Assembly: GCF_900230255.1 (NCBI RefSeq)
Contig: NZ_OCNJ01000005.1
Coordinates: forward strand, 1-64,000
DNA length: 64,000 bases
Direction of reading: 5' to 3'
Source of the DNA: Caenispirillum bisanense
GTDB lineage: Bacteria; Pseudomonadota; Alphaproteobacteria; Rhodospirillales; Rhodospirillaceae
Shown here: piece after piece, positions 9,192-18,246 of the stretch
Layout: every line of letters begins with the position of its first letter
Position numbering within the stretch: the stretch's first letter is position 1
Position numbers and translations under genes: made by a program
Notes under the pieces: model-generated
Told to the model about the DNA's origin: nothing
Seen by the model: the letters and a program-made list of their open reading frames with translations, nothing else
Databases searched by the model: none

Positions 9192-9947
9192 CTACTCCGT
9201 CGCGTCCTTGGCCGGCGCGGGGGCGTCGGTGCCCCCGGGCGGCAGGCTGTAGTCCTGGTCGGCGCCCTTGGGGCGCTGGCCGCGCAGGGGCGTGCCCTGC
9301 ACCAGGAAGTGGATGGTTTCCGCGATGTTGGTGGCGTGGTCGCCGATGCGCTCGATGTTCTTGGCGATGAACATGAGGTGCGTGCAGGCGGTGATGTTGC
9401 GCGGGTCTTCCATCATGTCGGTGACCAGTTCGCGGAACAGGCTGGTGTGCAGCTCGTCCACTTCCTCGTCGCGCTGCCAGACGTCGATGGCCTTGCGCAC
9501 GTCGCGCTCGACATAGGCGTCGAGCACGTCGTTGATGAGTTCCTGCACGATGCGGCCCATGCTGGGCACGCCCGCCACCGGCCGCACCAGCGGCAGCTGG
9601 TTGAGCACCAGCACCCGCTTGGCGACGTTGGCGGCGTAGTCGCCGATGCGCTCGATGTCGGCGGCGATCTTCAGGGCGCCGACGGCGTTGCGCAGGTCGT
9701 CGGCGACCGGCTGGCGGAGCGCGATGAGGCGCACGACGCAGGCGTCCACCTCCCGCTCCATTTCATCGACCTTGGCGTCGGCCGTCACCACCTTGGCGGC
9801 GAGGTCGCTGTCGCGCCGCGACAGGGCCTGCAGGGAGGACGCGAGTTGCGCCTCCGCCAGGCCGCCCATGCGCACGATCATGTCGCCGAGGTCGCGCAGC
9901 TCCTCGCCGAAGGCGCTGACCGTGTGGTCCGACGAACGCTGTTCCAC
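9192..9947 (-). CDS. phoU: Phosphate signalling protein PhoU
   Basis: 251 aa, two tandem three-helix PhoU repeats with the E/DxxxD-type metal motifs (for example ADIERIGDYAANVAKR and KNIERIGDHATNIAET). It links the Pst transporter to the PhoR/PhoB pair and represses signalling when phosphate is plentiful. The start is a GTG at 9947 behind CAGGAGAAG. The C-terminal 30 residues are an unconserved Pro/Asp-rich tail. Confidence 0.96.
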   Translation of the reverse strand: MEQRSSDHTVSAFGEELRDLGDMIVRMGGLAEAQLASSLQALSRRDSDLAAKVVTADAKVDEMEREVDACVVRLIALRQPVADDLRNAVGALKIAADIERIGDYAANVAKRVLVLNQLPLVRPVAGVPSMGRIVQELINDVLDAYVERDVRKAIDVWQRDEEVDELHTSLFRELVTDMMEDPRNITACTHLMFIAKNIERIGDHATNIAETIHFLVQGTPLRGQRPKGADQDYSLPPGGTDAPAPAKDATE

Positions 9948-10002
9948 GGTGCTTCTCCTGCCTCGCCCGCGAACGCCGCGGGATGGGGGACGGACCGCCG
10001 CC

Positions 10003-10848
10003 TCAGCCGAAGCGGCCGGTGATGTAGCCCTGCGTCAGGCGGTGCTGCGGGTTGGTGAAGATCTGCTCGGTATCGCCGCACTCCACCAGATTGCCCAGGT
10101 GGAAGAAGGCCGTGCGCTGCGACACGCGGGCCGCCTGCTGCATGGAGTGGGTGACGATGACGATGGTGTAGTTCTGCCGCAGCTCGTCGATCAGTTCCTC
10201 GATCTTCGCCGTGGCGATGGGATCGAGCGCCGAGCACGGCTCGTCCATGAGGATCACCTCGGGGTGAACCGCGATGGCGCGCGCGATGCACAGGCGCTGC
10301 TGCTGGCCGCCGGACAGGCCGGTGCCGGGCTGGTCGAGGCGATCCTTCACCTCGCCCAGCAGGCCGGCGCGCTCGAGGCTCGTCATGACGATCTCTTCCA
10401 GCTCGTCCTTGTGGCGGGCGATGCCGTGGATGCGCGGGCCGTAGGCGATGTTCTCGAAGATGGACTTCGGGAAGGGGTTCGGCTTCTGGAACACCATGCC
10501 GACGCGGGCGCGCAGCTGCACCGGGTCGACGCGCTTGGCGTAGATGTCCTCGCCGTCGAGGGTGATGAGGCCGGTGACGCGGGCGATGTCGATGGTGTCG
10601 TTCATGCGGTTCAGGCAGCGCAGGAACGTCGACTTGCCGCAGCCCGAGGGACCGATGAAGGCGGTCACCTCGTTCTGCTTGATGTCCAGGCCCACGTCCT
10701 TGATGGCGTGCTTGTCGCCGTAATAGACGTTGGCATTGCGCGCGGAGACCTTGGCCTGCTCGCCCGGGCCGACCAGCGGCGTGCCGGCGGTGCCCTGGGG
10801 GGCGGGGGCTTCGGTCTGAACCTGGGCGGCGGTGGCTTGGCTGTTCAT
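10003..10848 (-). CDS. pstB: Phosphate ABC transporter ATP-binding protein PstB
   Basis: 281 aa. Walker A is GPSGCGKST (66-74), the signature is LSGGQQQR, and Walker B ends [12 protein letters not shown]. It energises phosphate uptake on the cytoplasmic face of the PstCA channel. The frame is open for 46 more codons upstream, inside pstA, but the ATG at 10848 lies 9 nt after the pstA stop and gives the normal length plus a short Gln/Ala-rich leader. Confidence 0.96.
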   Translation of the reverse strand: MNSQATAAQVQTEAPAPQGTAGTPLVGPGEQAKVSARNANVYYGDKHAIKDVGLDIKQNEVTAFIGPSGCGKSTFLRCLNRMNDTIDIARVTGLITLDGEDIYAKRVDPVQLRARVGMVFQKPNPFPKSIFENIAYGPRIHGIARHKDELEEIVMTSLERAGLLGEVKDRLDQPGTGLSGGQQQRLCIARAIAVHPEVILMDEPCSALDPIATAKIEELIDELRQNYTIVIVTHSMQQAARVSQRTAFFHLGNLVECGDTEQIFTNPQHRLTQGYITGRFG

Positions 10849-10856
10849 GTCGGGTC

Positions 10857-12203
10857 CTACCAGCGACGTTCGAACTTCTTGCGAAGAATGACGGCGAGCG
10901 CGTTCATCACCACCAGGAAGGCGAGGAGAACCATGATGGCCGCCGAGGTGCGGGCCACGAAGGCGCGCTCGGGGCTGTCGGCCCACAGGAAGATCTGCAC
11001 CGGCAGAACGGTCGCCGGGTCCATGGGGCCGCCGGGGATGTCGACCACGAAGGCGACCATGCCGATCATCAGCAGCGGCGCCGTCTCACCCAGCGCCTGG
11101 GCCATGCCGATGATGGTGCCGGTCAGCATGCCGGGCATGGCCAGCGGCAGGACGTGGTGGGTGATCATCTGCAGCTTGGAGGCGCCGACGCCGAGCGCCG
11201 CTTCGCGGATCGACGGCGGCACCGACTTGAGCGCGGCGCGGCTGGCGATGATGATGGTCGGCAGGGTCATCAGCGTCAGCACCAGACCGCCGACCAGCGG
11301 TGCCGAGCGCGGCAGCCCGAAGACCTGCAGGAACACCGCGAGGCCGAGCAGACCGAACACGATGGACGGCACCGCGGCGAGGTTGTTGATGTTCACCTCG
11401 ATCAGGTCGGTCCACTTGTTCTTCGGCGCGAACTCTTCCAGGTACACCGCCGCCGCGACGCCGATGGGGAACGACAGGGCGAGCGTCACCAGCAGCGTGT
11501 AGAAGCTGCCGACCACCGCACCCCAGATGCCGGCCAGTTCCGGCTGGCGCGAGTCGCCGTTGGTGAACAGGATGGTGTTGAACTGGCTGTCGACCAGATC
11601 CCGCTCCTGCAGCGTCTGGAACCACGCCACCTGATTGTCGTTGAGGCGACGTTCCGTCTCCGGCACCGAGGTGTCCACCTGGCCCTTGGCGAGCAGGTCG
11701 AAGTCGGCGGCGACGGGCGCTTCCAGAAGGATCTCGCGGCCCACCAGCTCGGGGTTCTCGCGGATCATGTTCTGCAGGCGGTAGGTGGCGCCGTCGGACA
11801 GGATGGCATAGAGGTCGCGCTTGTCCGACCGGCCCGTCACGTCGGGGAACTGGGCCTCCAGCGCCTTGCGCATGGGCACGGCGAAGTTGGCGTAGGCCAG
11901 GCTGTCGGTGGTCACCTCGCCCTGGGCGTTGGCGACCATTTCGCGCTCGACGGTCACCGGCAGCTCGATCACCGTGGTGGTGAAGGCGGTCCAGCCCTGG
12001 GCGAAGATGGTCACGAACAGGGTCGCGAGCATGGCCAGCGCCACGCCGATGGCGACGACGCCATAGACCTTGAAGCGGCGCTCGGCCCGGTAGCGGGCGG
12101 CGAGCCCGGAGTTGACGATTTCTGCGATGTTTCGGTTCACGGTGCGTCCCTCGGCAGCCACGGCGGCGGCGGGATCATAGGCGTTCGGAGTGTTCGGTGC
12201 CAT
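10857..12203 (-). CDS. pstA: Phosphate ABC transporter permease PstA (long form)
   Basis: 448 aa, about 150 residues longer than E. coli PstA. The C-terminal half holds the binding-protein-dependent permease core with the EAA-like loop [20 protein letters not shown]. The N-terminal half has one membrane segment (about 48-70) and a large extracytoplasmic domain, the DUF3333-type extension of alphaproteobacterial PstA. The start is ATG 12203 behind GGGAGG, 12 nt after pstC. It pairs with PstC in the inner membrane. Confidence 0.94.
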   Translation of the reverse strand: MAPNTPNAYDPAAAVAAEGRTVNRNIAEIVNSGLAARYRAERRFKVYGVVAIGVALAMLATLFVTIFAQGWTAFTTTVIELPVTVEREMVANAQGEVTTDSLAYANFAVPMRKALEAQFPDVTGRSDKRDLYAILSDGATYRLQNMIRENPELVGREILLEAPVAADFDLLAKGQVDTSVPETERRLNDNQVAWFQTLQERDLVDSQFNTILFTNGDSRQPELAGIWGAVVGSFYTLLVTLALSFPIGVAAAVYLEEFAPKNKWTDLIEVNINNLAAVPSIVFGLLGLAVFLQVFGLPRSAPLVGGLVLTLMTLPTIIIASRAALKSVPPSIREAALGVGASKLQMITHHVLPLAMPGMLTGTIIGMAQALGETAPLLMIGMVAFVVDIPGGPMDPATVLPVQIFLWADSPERAFVARTSAAIMVLLAFLVVMNALAVILRKKFERRW

Positions 12204-12215
12204 GGTCCGGCCTCC

Positions 12216-13613
12216 CTACTCGTACTGCTCGCGGTACTTGCGCACCACGTGAAGGGCGATGACGTTGAGCACCAGCGTCACCACGAAGAGAACGAGGCCG
12301 AGGGCGAAGGCCGCCAGCGTCTTCGGGCTGTCGAATTCCTGGTCGCCGACCAGCAGGGTGACGATCTGCACGGTCACCGTGGTCACCGCTTCGAAGGGGT
12401 TGGCGGTCAGGTTGGCGGCGAGGCCGGCGGCCATCACCACGATCATGGTCTCGCCGATGGCGCGCGATACGGCGAGCAGGATGCCGCCCACCACGCCCGG
12501 CAGCGCCGCCGGCAGGATCACCCGCTTGATGGTCTCGCTCTTCGTCGCGCCGAGGCCGTAGGAGCCTTCGCGCATCGCATTCGGCACGGCGGTGATCACG
12601 TCGTCCGACAGCGAGCTGACGAAGGGGATGATCATGATGCCCATGACGATGCCGGCGGCGATGGCGCTTTCCGAGCTGATGGACAGGCCGAACAGCTGCC
12701 CCGAGTCGCGGAAGAAGGGGGCCACCGTCAGGGCGGCGAAGAAGCCGTAGACCACCGTCGGGATGCCGGCCAGGATCTCCAGCAGCGGCTTGACCACGCT
12801 GCGCACCTTGCGGGGCGCGTACTCGGCCATGTAGATGGCCGACAGCAGGCCGATCGGCACCGCCACCATCATGGCGATGAACGAGATCAGCATCGTGCCG
12901 GCGAACAGCGGGATGGCGCCGAAACCGCCCGACGATCCGACCTGGTCGGCGCGGATGGAGATCTGCGGGCTCCAGTGGGTGCCGAACAGGAACTCCACCG
13001 GCGAGACGCGCGAGAAGAACCGCAGGCTCTCGAACAGCAGCGACAGGATGATGCCGATGGTGGTGAAGACGGCGATGGTCGAGCAGACGATCATGAAGAT
13101 CTTCACGGCCATCTCGACGTCGTTGCGGGCACGCAGGTCGGCCGACACGCGCTTCCAGCCGAAGCCGGCGCCCAGCACCGCGAGCGACAGGGCGGCCGCC
13201 GTCAGCAGCCAGTCGCCGGTGGCGCGGATGCCGTTGTAGTACTGCGCCGCCTGCTGGACGATGGCGTCGGAGCTGCCGGCGATGTTGCCGGTGGCGGTGT
13301 TGCGGATGTCGTTGAGCAGAAGCCCGATGCGCGCCTCCGACAGCGGCTGGCCGTCCGGCCCCTGCAGCGCCTGGGGCGGCAGGTTGGCGAGCGTCAGCTG
13401 CGTCGCGATGGAGGATTCGAACAGCATCCACAGCCCGAACAGCACGAACGACGGGACGGCGCACCACAGGGCGACGTACATGCCGTGATAGCTGGGCAGG
13501 GAGTGGAGCTTGCGCGTCTCGCCGCCGACCACGGCGACGGCACGACCGCGTCCCATGCGGAAACCGACGACCGTCAGCACCGCCAGGACGAGGATGAGGG
13601 TGAACGCTTGCAT
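12216..13613 (-). CDS. pstC: Phosphate ABC transporter permease PstC (long form)
   Basis: 465 aa. The permease core is in the second half and includes SYGLGATKSETIKRVILPAA, the coupling loop to PstB. The N-terminal part has an extra membrane segment near residue 5-20, another near 48-66, and an extracytoplasmic stretch, as in alphaproteobacterial long forms. It lies 177 nt after pstS with a strong hairpin between, a common arrangement that lets pstS be expressed above the membrane genes. Confidence 0.94.
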   Translation of the reverse strand: MQAFTLILVLAVLTVVGFRMGRGRAVAVVGGETRKLHSLPSYHGMYVALWCAVPSFVLFGLWMLFESSIATQLTLANLPPQALQGPDGQPLSEARIGLLLNDIRNTATGNIAGSSDAIVQQAAQYYNGIRATGDWLLTAAALSLAVLGAGFGWKRVSADLRARNDVEMAVKIFMIVCSTIAVFTTIGIILSLLFESLRFFSRVSPVEFLFGTHWSPQISIRADQVGSSGGFGAIPLFAGTMLISFIAMMVAVPIGLLSAIYMAEYAPRKVRSVVKPLLEILAGIPTVVYGFFAALTVAPFFRDSGQLFGLSISSESAIAAGIVMGIMIIPFVSSLSDDVITAVPNAMREGSYGLGATKSETIKRVILPAALPGVVGGILLAVSRAIGETMIVVMAAGLAANLTANPFEAVTTVTVQIVTLLVGDQEFDSPKTLAAFALGLVLFVVTLVLNVIALHVVRKYREQYE

Positions 13614-13734
13614 GGGCTCTCGCTACACCGGCTGGAAGGAATTGGGGGAAGCCTGAAATGCGGCTGCGCGACGAGTATGGATCAATGAAAGGCTTGTCGA
13701 GTCCGAACTGTCGGATGCCGCCCCGCATACGAAC

Positions 13735-13762
13735 GAGTGGCCGGCCGTGCGGCCGGCCACTC
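13735..13762 (-). terminator. Strong intercistronic hairpin between pstS and pstC
   Basis: A perfect 12-bp stem (13735-13746 with 13751-13762) closing a 4-nt loop, 28 nt after the pstS stop. It lacks a T run, so it more likely attenuates or protects the pstS message than fully terminates it. Confidence 0.6.
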
Positions 13763-13790
13763 TTCGTGCCGTCGGAGCGACGGAAGGCCC

Positions 13791-14837
13791 TTAGTGGGAA
13801 GCCTTCAGCTGTTCCATGGTGATCGGCTGCAGGCTGTTGGCAGCCTGGGCCACCTTCTCGCGCTCGGCGTCCGGCATGGCGATCAGGCCCTTGTCGGCGA
13901 GGTAGCCGTCGGCGCTCCAGGCGCGCGGGCTGGTGTACTCGGCGATGAATTCCTTCATGCCGGGGATGGTGCCGACGTGGGCGTTCTTGGCGTAGACGTA
14001 CAGCGAACGCGACACCGGGTAGGCGCCCGAAGCGATGGCTTCGTAGGTCGGGACTTCGCCGTCGACCTTCGCACCCTTCAGGGCGCCGGAGTTCTGGTCG
14101 AGGAACGAGTAGCCGAAGATGCCGAAGGCGTTCGGGTTGGCCTGCAGCTTCTGAACGATCAGGTTGTCGTTCTCGCCGGCTTCGACGTAGGCGCCGTCTT
14201 CACGCACCTGCTGGCAGACGGCCTTCATCTCGTCCTTGCCGAGTTCGACCTTCTGCTCCTTCAGGGCCGCCTCGCAGCCCACTTCCATCACCAGCTCGAC
14301 GAAGGCGTCGCGGGTGCCGGAGGTCGGCGGCGGGCCGAGGACTTCGATCTTCTCGTTCGGCAGCGAGGCGTCGATCTCGTTCCAGCTGGCGTAGGGGTTG
14401 GCGACGATCTTGCCGTCGACCGGAACCTGCTTGGCCAGGGCGAGGTACAGCTGCTTGCGGGAGATGGCCATCTCCGGCGCGGCCTTGTCGTTGGCCACCA
14501 CGATGCCGTCGTAGCCGACCTTGATCTCGGTCACGTCCTGCACGCCGTTCTTCTGGCAGGTCTCGAGCTCCGAGGCCTTCATGCGGCGCGAGGCGTTGGT
14601 GAAGTCCGGGTGCTCGGTGCCGACGCCGGCGCAGAACAGCTTCATGCCGCCGCCCGTGCCGGTGGACTCGACGATCGGGGTCTTGTTGCCCGTGGTCTTG
14701 CCGAAGTTCTCGGCGACCGTGGTGGTGAACGGATAGACCGTGGACGAGCCGACGAAGCGGATCTGGTCGCGGGCCTCGGCGGCACCGGCGGCGGCGACGG
14801 TGGCCAGAGCGGCCAGAACGATGGTCTTCTTGAGCAC
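13791..14837 (-). CDS. pstS: Periplasmic phosphate-binding protein PstS
   Basis: 348 aa with a signal peptide (MLKKTIVLAALATVAAAGAAEA). Phosphate-binding loops are visible as FVGSSTVYPF near the mature start and PPPTSGTRDAF in the middle. It captures phosphate in the periplasm and delivers it to PstCA. The GTG at 14837 is chosen because it has a clean GGAGG 5 nt upstream and puts the signal peptide at the N-terminus; an ATG at 14876 would bury it. It is the first gene of the pst-pho operon. Confidence 0.95.
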   Translation of the reverse strand: MLKKTIVLAALATVAAAGAAEARDQIRFVGSSTVYPFTTTVAENFGKTTGNKTPIVESTGTGGGMKLFCAGVGTEHPDFTNASRRMKASELETCQKNGVQDVTEIKVGYDGIVVANDKAAPEMAISRKQLYLALAKQVPVDGKIVANPYASWNEIDASLPNEKIEVLGPPPTSGTRDAFVELVMEVGCEAALKEQKVELGKDEMKAVCQQVREDGAYVEAGENDNLIVQKLQANPNAFGIFGYSFLDQNSGALKGAKVDGEVPTYEAIASGAYPVSRSLYVYAKNAHVGTIPGMKEFIAEYTSPRAWSADGYLADKGLIAMPDAEREKVAQAANSLQPITMEQLKASH

Positions 14838-14956
14838 TGGGACCTCCAATTGGTCAGTCGAGCGAGTGAGGCTCAAATTCCGAGCCGGTGGACGAGCCGC
14901 GTTCGGCCGGCGTCCTCGGCACGGCGCAGACTGTAGTCACCGATGGAGTCCCCTTC

Positions 14957-14985
14957 GTGACGGATTTCTTAAACTTATGTGACAA
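14957..14985 (-). promoter_or_regulatory. Pho box upstream of pstS
   Basis: Read on the minus strand, TTGTCAC and CCGTCAC are spaced 22 bp apart start to start, exactly two 11-bp Pho-box periods, with an AT-rich, weaker middle repeat. This is the expected PhoB binding pattern (CTGTCAY repeats). It lies about 120 nt before the pstS start and is the only AT-rich patch in this intergenic region. Confidence 0.75.
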
Positions 14986-15393
14986 CCGCGACCGTTGCAG
15001 AACAACGAGATATTCCAGAGACTTAGACAATTGGGCCAGTTGTCGCCATGGGCACCGGCCGGTGCATCCGCCCGCCCCATATCAACCGCAGCGGCAAGCC
15101 CTGTCACGAAAGGCCTCTCGATCGCCGCACGAGGGCGACTCCGGCGGTGGGTTTTTCCGCCCGGCCGCCGCCGTCCGCCCGCCTCCGCCGGGCCGCACCG
15201 CCGCCGGCCCGATCGACGCACCGTCCGGCGGCCCCGCGCGTCCGCGGCCGGTCCCGCCCCTCCGGGCAGGCGGACCCCGCACTTTCGGTCATAACGGCAT
15301 TTGCCTTCCGGGATACATGCTGTAGCCTATGGGCCCACGGACCAGGGGGGTCCGGTTGATCCTAGGCACGACCACAACCAGGCGGCCCGGCGC
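14986..15393. other. Intergenic region between the Pho box and the receiver-less-Asp regulator
   Basis: About 400 nt with no convincing gene. It is very GC-rich; short frames on both strands show only biased composition. Near its right end TTGCCT (15300-15305) and TAGCCT (16-nt spacer) could be a weak promoter for the regulator at 15394, but this is a guess. Confidence 0.4.
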
Positions 15394-16029
15394 ATGCCCA
15401 ACGACAAAAAAGCGAAACGGCCCATCGAGATCGTGATCGCGGAAAAGAACCCGCTCCTGCAGAGCAGCCTCATCAAGCTGTTCGCCGGGGACGAGCGGTT
15501 CACGCTCCTGCACATGTGTCCGGACGGCGAGCGCTTCCTGGCCGCCTGCGACCGCATGAAGTTCGACGTCGGCATCATCGGGTGGGAAATGCCCTACCTG
15601 GACGGCCGCGGCGTGCTGGAGGCGCTGTCGACCCGCCAGGAAGGGCCGCGCATCATCGTCTACACCGGGTCCGGCAACCCCGACATCCCGCGCCAGGCCA
15701 TGGCGTTGCGCGCCGCCGGCTTCTGCTCCAAGTCCGATCCGCCGGCGCAGTTGCTGGAAACGGTGGCCGCCGTCGCCGACGGGCGCATGATGTTCCCCTT
15801 CGTGGACGTGAGCCAGCTGGGCGCCGACCCGCTCGCCGGCCTGACGCGGCGCGAGCGCGAGTTGCTCGCCTCCCTCGCCAGCGGCTTCACCAACCAGCAG
15901 ATCGCCGAAAAGCTCGACATTTCGCTGAACACGGTGAAGTTCCACCTGAAGAACCTCTACGACAAGCTGGGCGTCAGCAACCGCGCCCAGGCCGTCGCCT
16001 TCTTCCTCAAGGGCCGCGACCGGGCCTGA
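15394..16029 (+). CDS. NarL/FixJ-type regulator with a degenerate receiver domain
   Basis: 211 aa: a CheY-like receiver (about 10-125) and a LuxR-type HTH (about 145-205: LTRRERELLASLASGFTNQQ, then SLNTVKFHLKNLYDKLG). The receiver lacks its key residues. The acidic pair near the N-terminus is Ala16-Glu17, and the phospho-acceptor Asp position is Gly63 in VGIIGWEMPYLDG. The Thr (YTGSG) and a Lys remain. It therefore cannot be phosphorylated in the usual way. The ATG at 15394 was preferred over an upstream ATG (15301) because the receiver starts soon after. It lies just before the Calvin-cycle genes, with a terminator between. Confidence 0.85.
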   Translation: MPNDKKAKRPIEIVIAEKNPLLQSSLIKLFAGDERFTLLHMCPDGERFLAACDRMKFDVGIIGWEMPYLDGRGVLEALSTRQEGPRIIVYTGSGNPDIPRQAMALRAAGFCSKSDPPAQLLETVAAVADGRMMFPFVDVSQLGADPLAGLTRRERELLASLASGFTNQQIAEKLDISLNTVKFHLKNLYDKLGVSNRAQAVAFFLKGRDRA

Positions 16030-16043
16030 GGCGGGCCGGTCCG

Positions 16044-16080
16044 CCGGCGCACGCCCCGGGGCGTGCGCCGGACGGCCCTT
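16044..16080 (+). terminator. Terminator after the regulator gene
   Basis: A perfect 12-bp GC stem (16044-16055 with 16060-16071) and a CCGG loop; outer bases extend the pairing, and it is followed by GGCCCTTTCGT. It lies 14 nt after the stop at 16029. Confidence 0.6.
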
Positions 16081-16204
16081 TCGTGTTGCATTGGCCGCCG
16101 CCAGGGTCTATGTCCCGGCCCGATCGCACCACTCCGCCGGGTGGCGGTCCCCCACCCGAGGCCGACGTCCTGCCGGACCGACGCCGGCAGGGAAGGAAAC
16201 GACG

Positions 16205-17188
16205 ATGTATCAAGGCCCGTCCTCCGCCGCGGAGCACTCGCCGTCGCCGCTGGCCTTCACCTACGCCCTGCGCGCCGCCACCGAGGCGGCGGCGCTGGCC
16301 GTGCATGGCGGCCTGCGCCGCGGCGACCGTGCCGCCGCCGCCCGCGCCGGTGCGGCGGCCATGCGCCGCGAGCTGGAGACGCTGGGCCTGTCGGGCACCC
16401 TGGTGGTCGGCGAGGCCATCGACGCCTCCGCCGCCCTGCTGCCGCCAGGCCTCGCGCTCGGCGACGCCGACTCGGACGCCGCCTTCGACATCGCCGCCGA
16501 CCCGGCCGAAGGCACCACCTACATGACCGAAAGCGGCGTCAACAACGCCCTCTCCGTCGTGGTGGTGGCGCCCAAGGGCAGCCTGTTCCGCCCCGGCCCC
16601 GCCTTCTACATGGAGAAGTTCGCCGGCCCGCCGGCGGTGCGCGGCCGCATCGACCCGACGGCCCCCGTCGCCGAAAAGCTGCGGGTGCTGGCCGACTGCC
16701 TCGACAAGCCGGTGTCGGCGCTGACCATCTACGTGCTGGAGAAGCCGCGCCACCGGGCGCTGGTGGAAGCCATCCAGCGGGCCGGCGCCCGCGTCGCCCT
16801 GCACCCCGCCGGCGACGTCGCCGGCGCGCTCATGGCCGCCATCCCGGGCTCGGGCGTCGACGCCATGATGGGCACCGGCGGCACGCCGGAAGGCGTCATC
16901 GCCGCCGCCGCCATCGGGGCGCTGGGCGGCGAGTTCCTCGGCCGCATCAACCCGCAGCTCAACACCGAGCGCATGGCCGTCGAGGCGGCCGGCATGGACA
17001 CCCGCCGCTGGCTCGGCACCGCCGACATGGCGGCGTCGCAGGCGGTGCACTTCTGCGCCACCGGCATCGCCGACGGATTGCTGCTCAACGGCGTCGCCGC
17101 CACGCCCGAGGGCATGTGCACCCAGAGCCTGCTCATCGCCGGCGGCGCGCCGGGCCGGCAGGTCGTCACCGCGTGGCGGCGGGATTGA
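16205..17188 (+). CDS. glpX: Class II fructose-1,6-bisphosphatase-like protein (GlpX family), divergent
   Basis: 327 aa with the GlpX outline: DPAEGTTYMTES (99 onward, the metal-2/substrate loop), PGPAFYMEKF, GVDAMMGTGGTPEGV and ATGIADGLLLNGV. It would remove the 1-phosphate of fructose bisphosphate (or sedoheptulose bisphosphate). Two usually invariant blocks are altered: the Asp expected about seven residues before the AMRREL motif is Ala46, and the GEGExDEAPML block reads VVGEAIDASAALL. Activity is therefore uncertain. The ATG at 16205 follows GGAAGGAA. It starts the prk-tkt-fba-rpe cluster. Confidence 0.82.
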   Translation: MYQGPSSAAEHSPSPLAFTYALRAATEAAALAVHGGLRRGDRAAAARAGAAAMRRELETLGLSGTLVVGEAIDASAALLPPGLALGDADSDAAFDIAADPAEGTTYMTESGVNNALSVVVVAPKGSLFRPGPAFYMEKFAGPPAVRGRIDPTAPVAEKLRVLADCLDKPVSALTIYVLEKPRHRALVEAIQRAGARVALHPAGDVAGALMAAIPGSGVDAMMGTGGTPEGVIAAAAIGALGGEFLGRINPQLNTERMAVEAAGMDTRRWLGTADMAASQAVHFCATGIADGLLLNGVAATPEGMCTQSLLIAGGAPGRQVVTAWRRD

Positions 17189-17192
17189 GCCC

Positions 17193-18164
17193 ATGTCCGT
17201 GCCGCTCGCCACGCCGTCGCCCATGTCGCTGAAGCGCGTCGCCGACCGCCCCATCATCCTCGGCATCGTCGGCGACAGCGCCGCCGGCAAGAGCACCTTC
17301 GCCGCCGGCGTGGCGCAGATCCTCGGCGAGGACCGCGTCACCATCATCGCCCTCGACGACTACCACAAGCACAGCCGGGCGGAACGCCGCCGCCTCGGCC
17401 TCTCGGCCCTCGACCCGCGCGCCAACCACATGGACGTGATGGAGCAGCACATCCGCCTGCTGCGCGAGGGCCAGCCCATCCTCAAGCCCGTCTACGACCA
17501 CAGCGACGGTACCCTGCGCGCGCCCGTCTACGTGCAGCCCAAGGACTACGTCATCGTCGAGGGGCTGCTCGGCTACACCACGCGGGCCATGCGCGACTGC
17601 TACGACGTGAAGGTCTACCTCGAGCCCGAGGAGGACCTGCGCGTCTATTGGAAGATCACCCGCGACACCAGCCAGCGCGGCTACGCCGAATCCGAGGTCC
17701 GCGAGTCGCTGCAGAGCCGCGGCGAGCTGAGCGAGGCATGGATCCGCCCGCAGCGCACTTTCGCCGACATGGTGGTGCAGTTCGTCCGCCCGGAAGGCCG
17801 GCGCGAGGAGGTGGGGCCCAACTTGGTGGTGCGCCACACCTTGCGCCCGACCCTGCCCCATCCCGATCTTTCGCCCATCCTCGAGGGCAGCAAGGACAAG
17901 GTGTCCCTGACGCTCGCCCGCGACATCGACGGCAAGCCGGTGGACGTGCTTGAAATCTCCGGCGATCTCGACGACAAGCGGGCCAAGGCCATCGAGGACC
18001 TGTTGTGGAACCTGATCCCGGAGGCCAGCCACCTGCGCGCCCACCTGGGCCAGTTCATGGACGACCGCGAGCACCGCGCCAAGATGAGCCACCCGCTCGC
18101 CCTGTCGCAGCTGCTCATCACCTATCATCTGGTGAAGGCCGCCATGGGGCATTACGCGATTTGA
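17193..18164 (+). CDS. prk: Phosphoribulokinase
   Basis: 323 aa. It phosphorylates ribulose 5-phosphate to ribulose 1,5-bisphosphate, a step used almost only by the Calvin cycle. The P-loop is GDSAAGKS (27-34), followed by [16 protein letters not shown] and [22 protein letters not shown] and the helical tail are complete. An inner ATG at 17223 is an alternative start; neither has a clear ribosome site. It starts 4 nt after glpX, so the two are probably cotranscribed. RuBisCO genes are not in the window. Confidence 0.93.
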   Translation: MSVPLATPSPMSLKRVADRPIILGIVGDSAAGKSTFAAGVAQILGEDRVTIIALDDYHKHSRAERRRLGLSALDPRANHMDVMEQHIRLLREGQPILKPVYDHSDGTLRAPVYVQPKDYVIVEGLLGYTTRAMRDCYDVKVYLEPEEDLRVYWKITRDTSQRGYAESEVRESLQSRGELSEAWIRPQRTFADMVVQFVRPEGRREEVGPNLVVRHTLRPTLPHPDLSPILEGSKDKVSLTLARDIDGKPVDVLEISGDLDDKRAKAIEDLLWNLIPEASHLRAHLGQFMDDREHRAKMSHPLALSQLLITYHLVKAAMGHYAI

Positions 18165-18246
18165 CGTTCCGCGCTATAGAGACGCCACCGATACTGCAGC
18201 CTCGCCGCACGACGCACGAACAGCACCACGGATACAGAGCCAGCCA

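Noticed and set aside
11154-13688. Plus-strand frame of 844 codons opposite pstA and pstC
   Set aside because: Low-complexity Asp/His/Gly/Gln composition from codon-bias shadow; pstA and pstC are clear.
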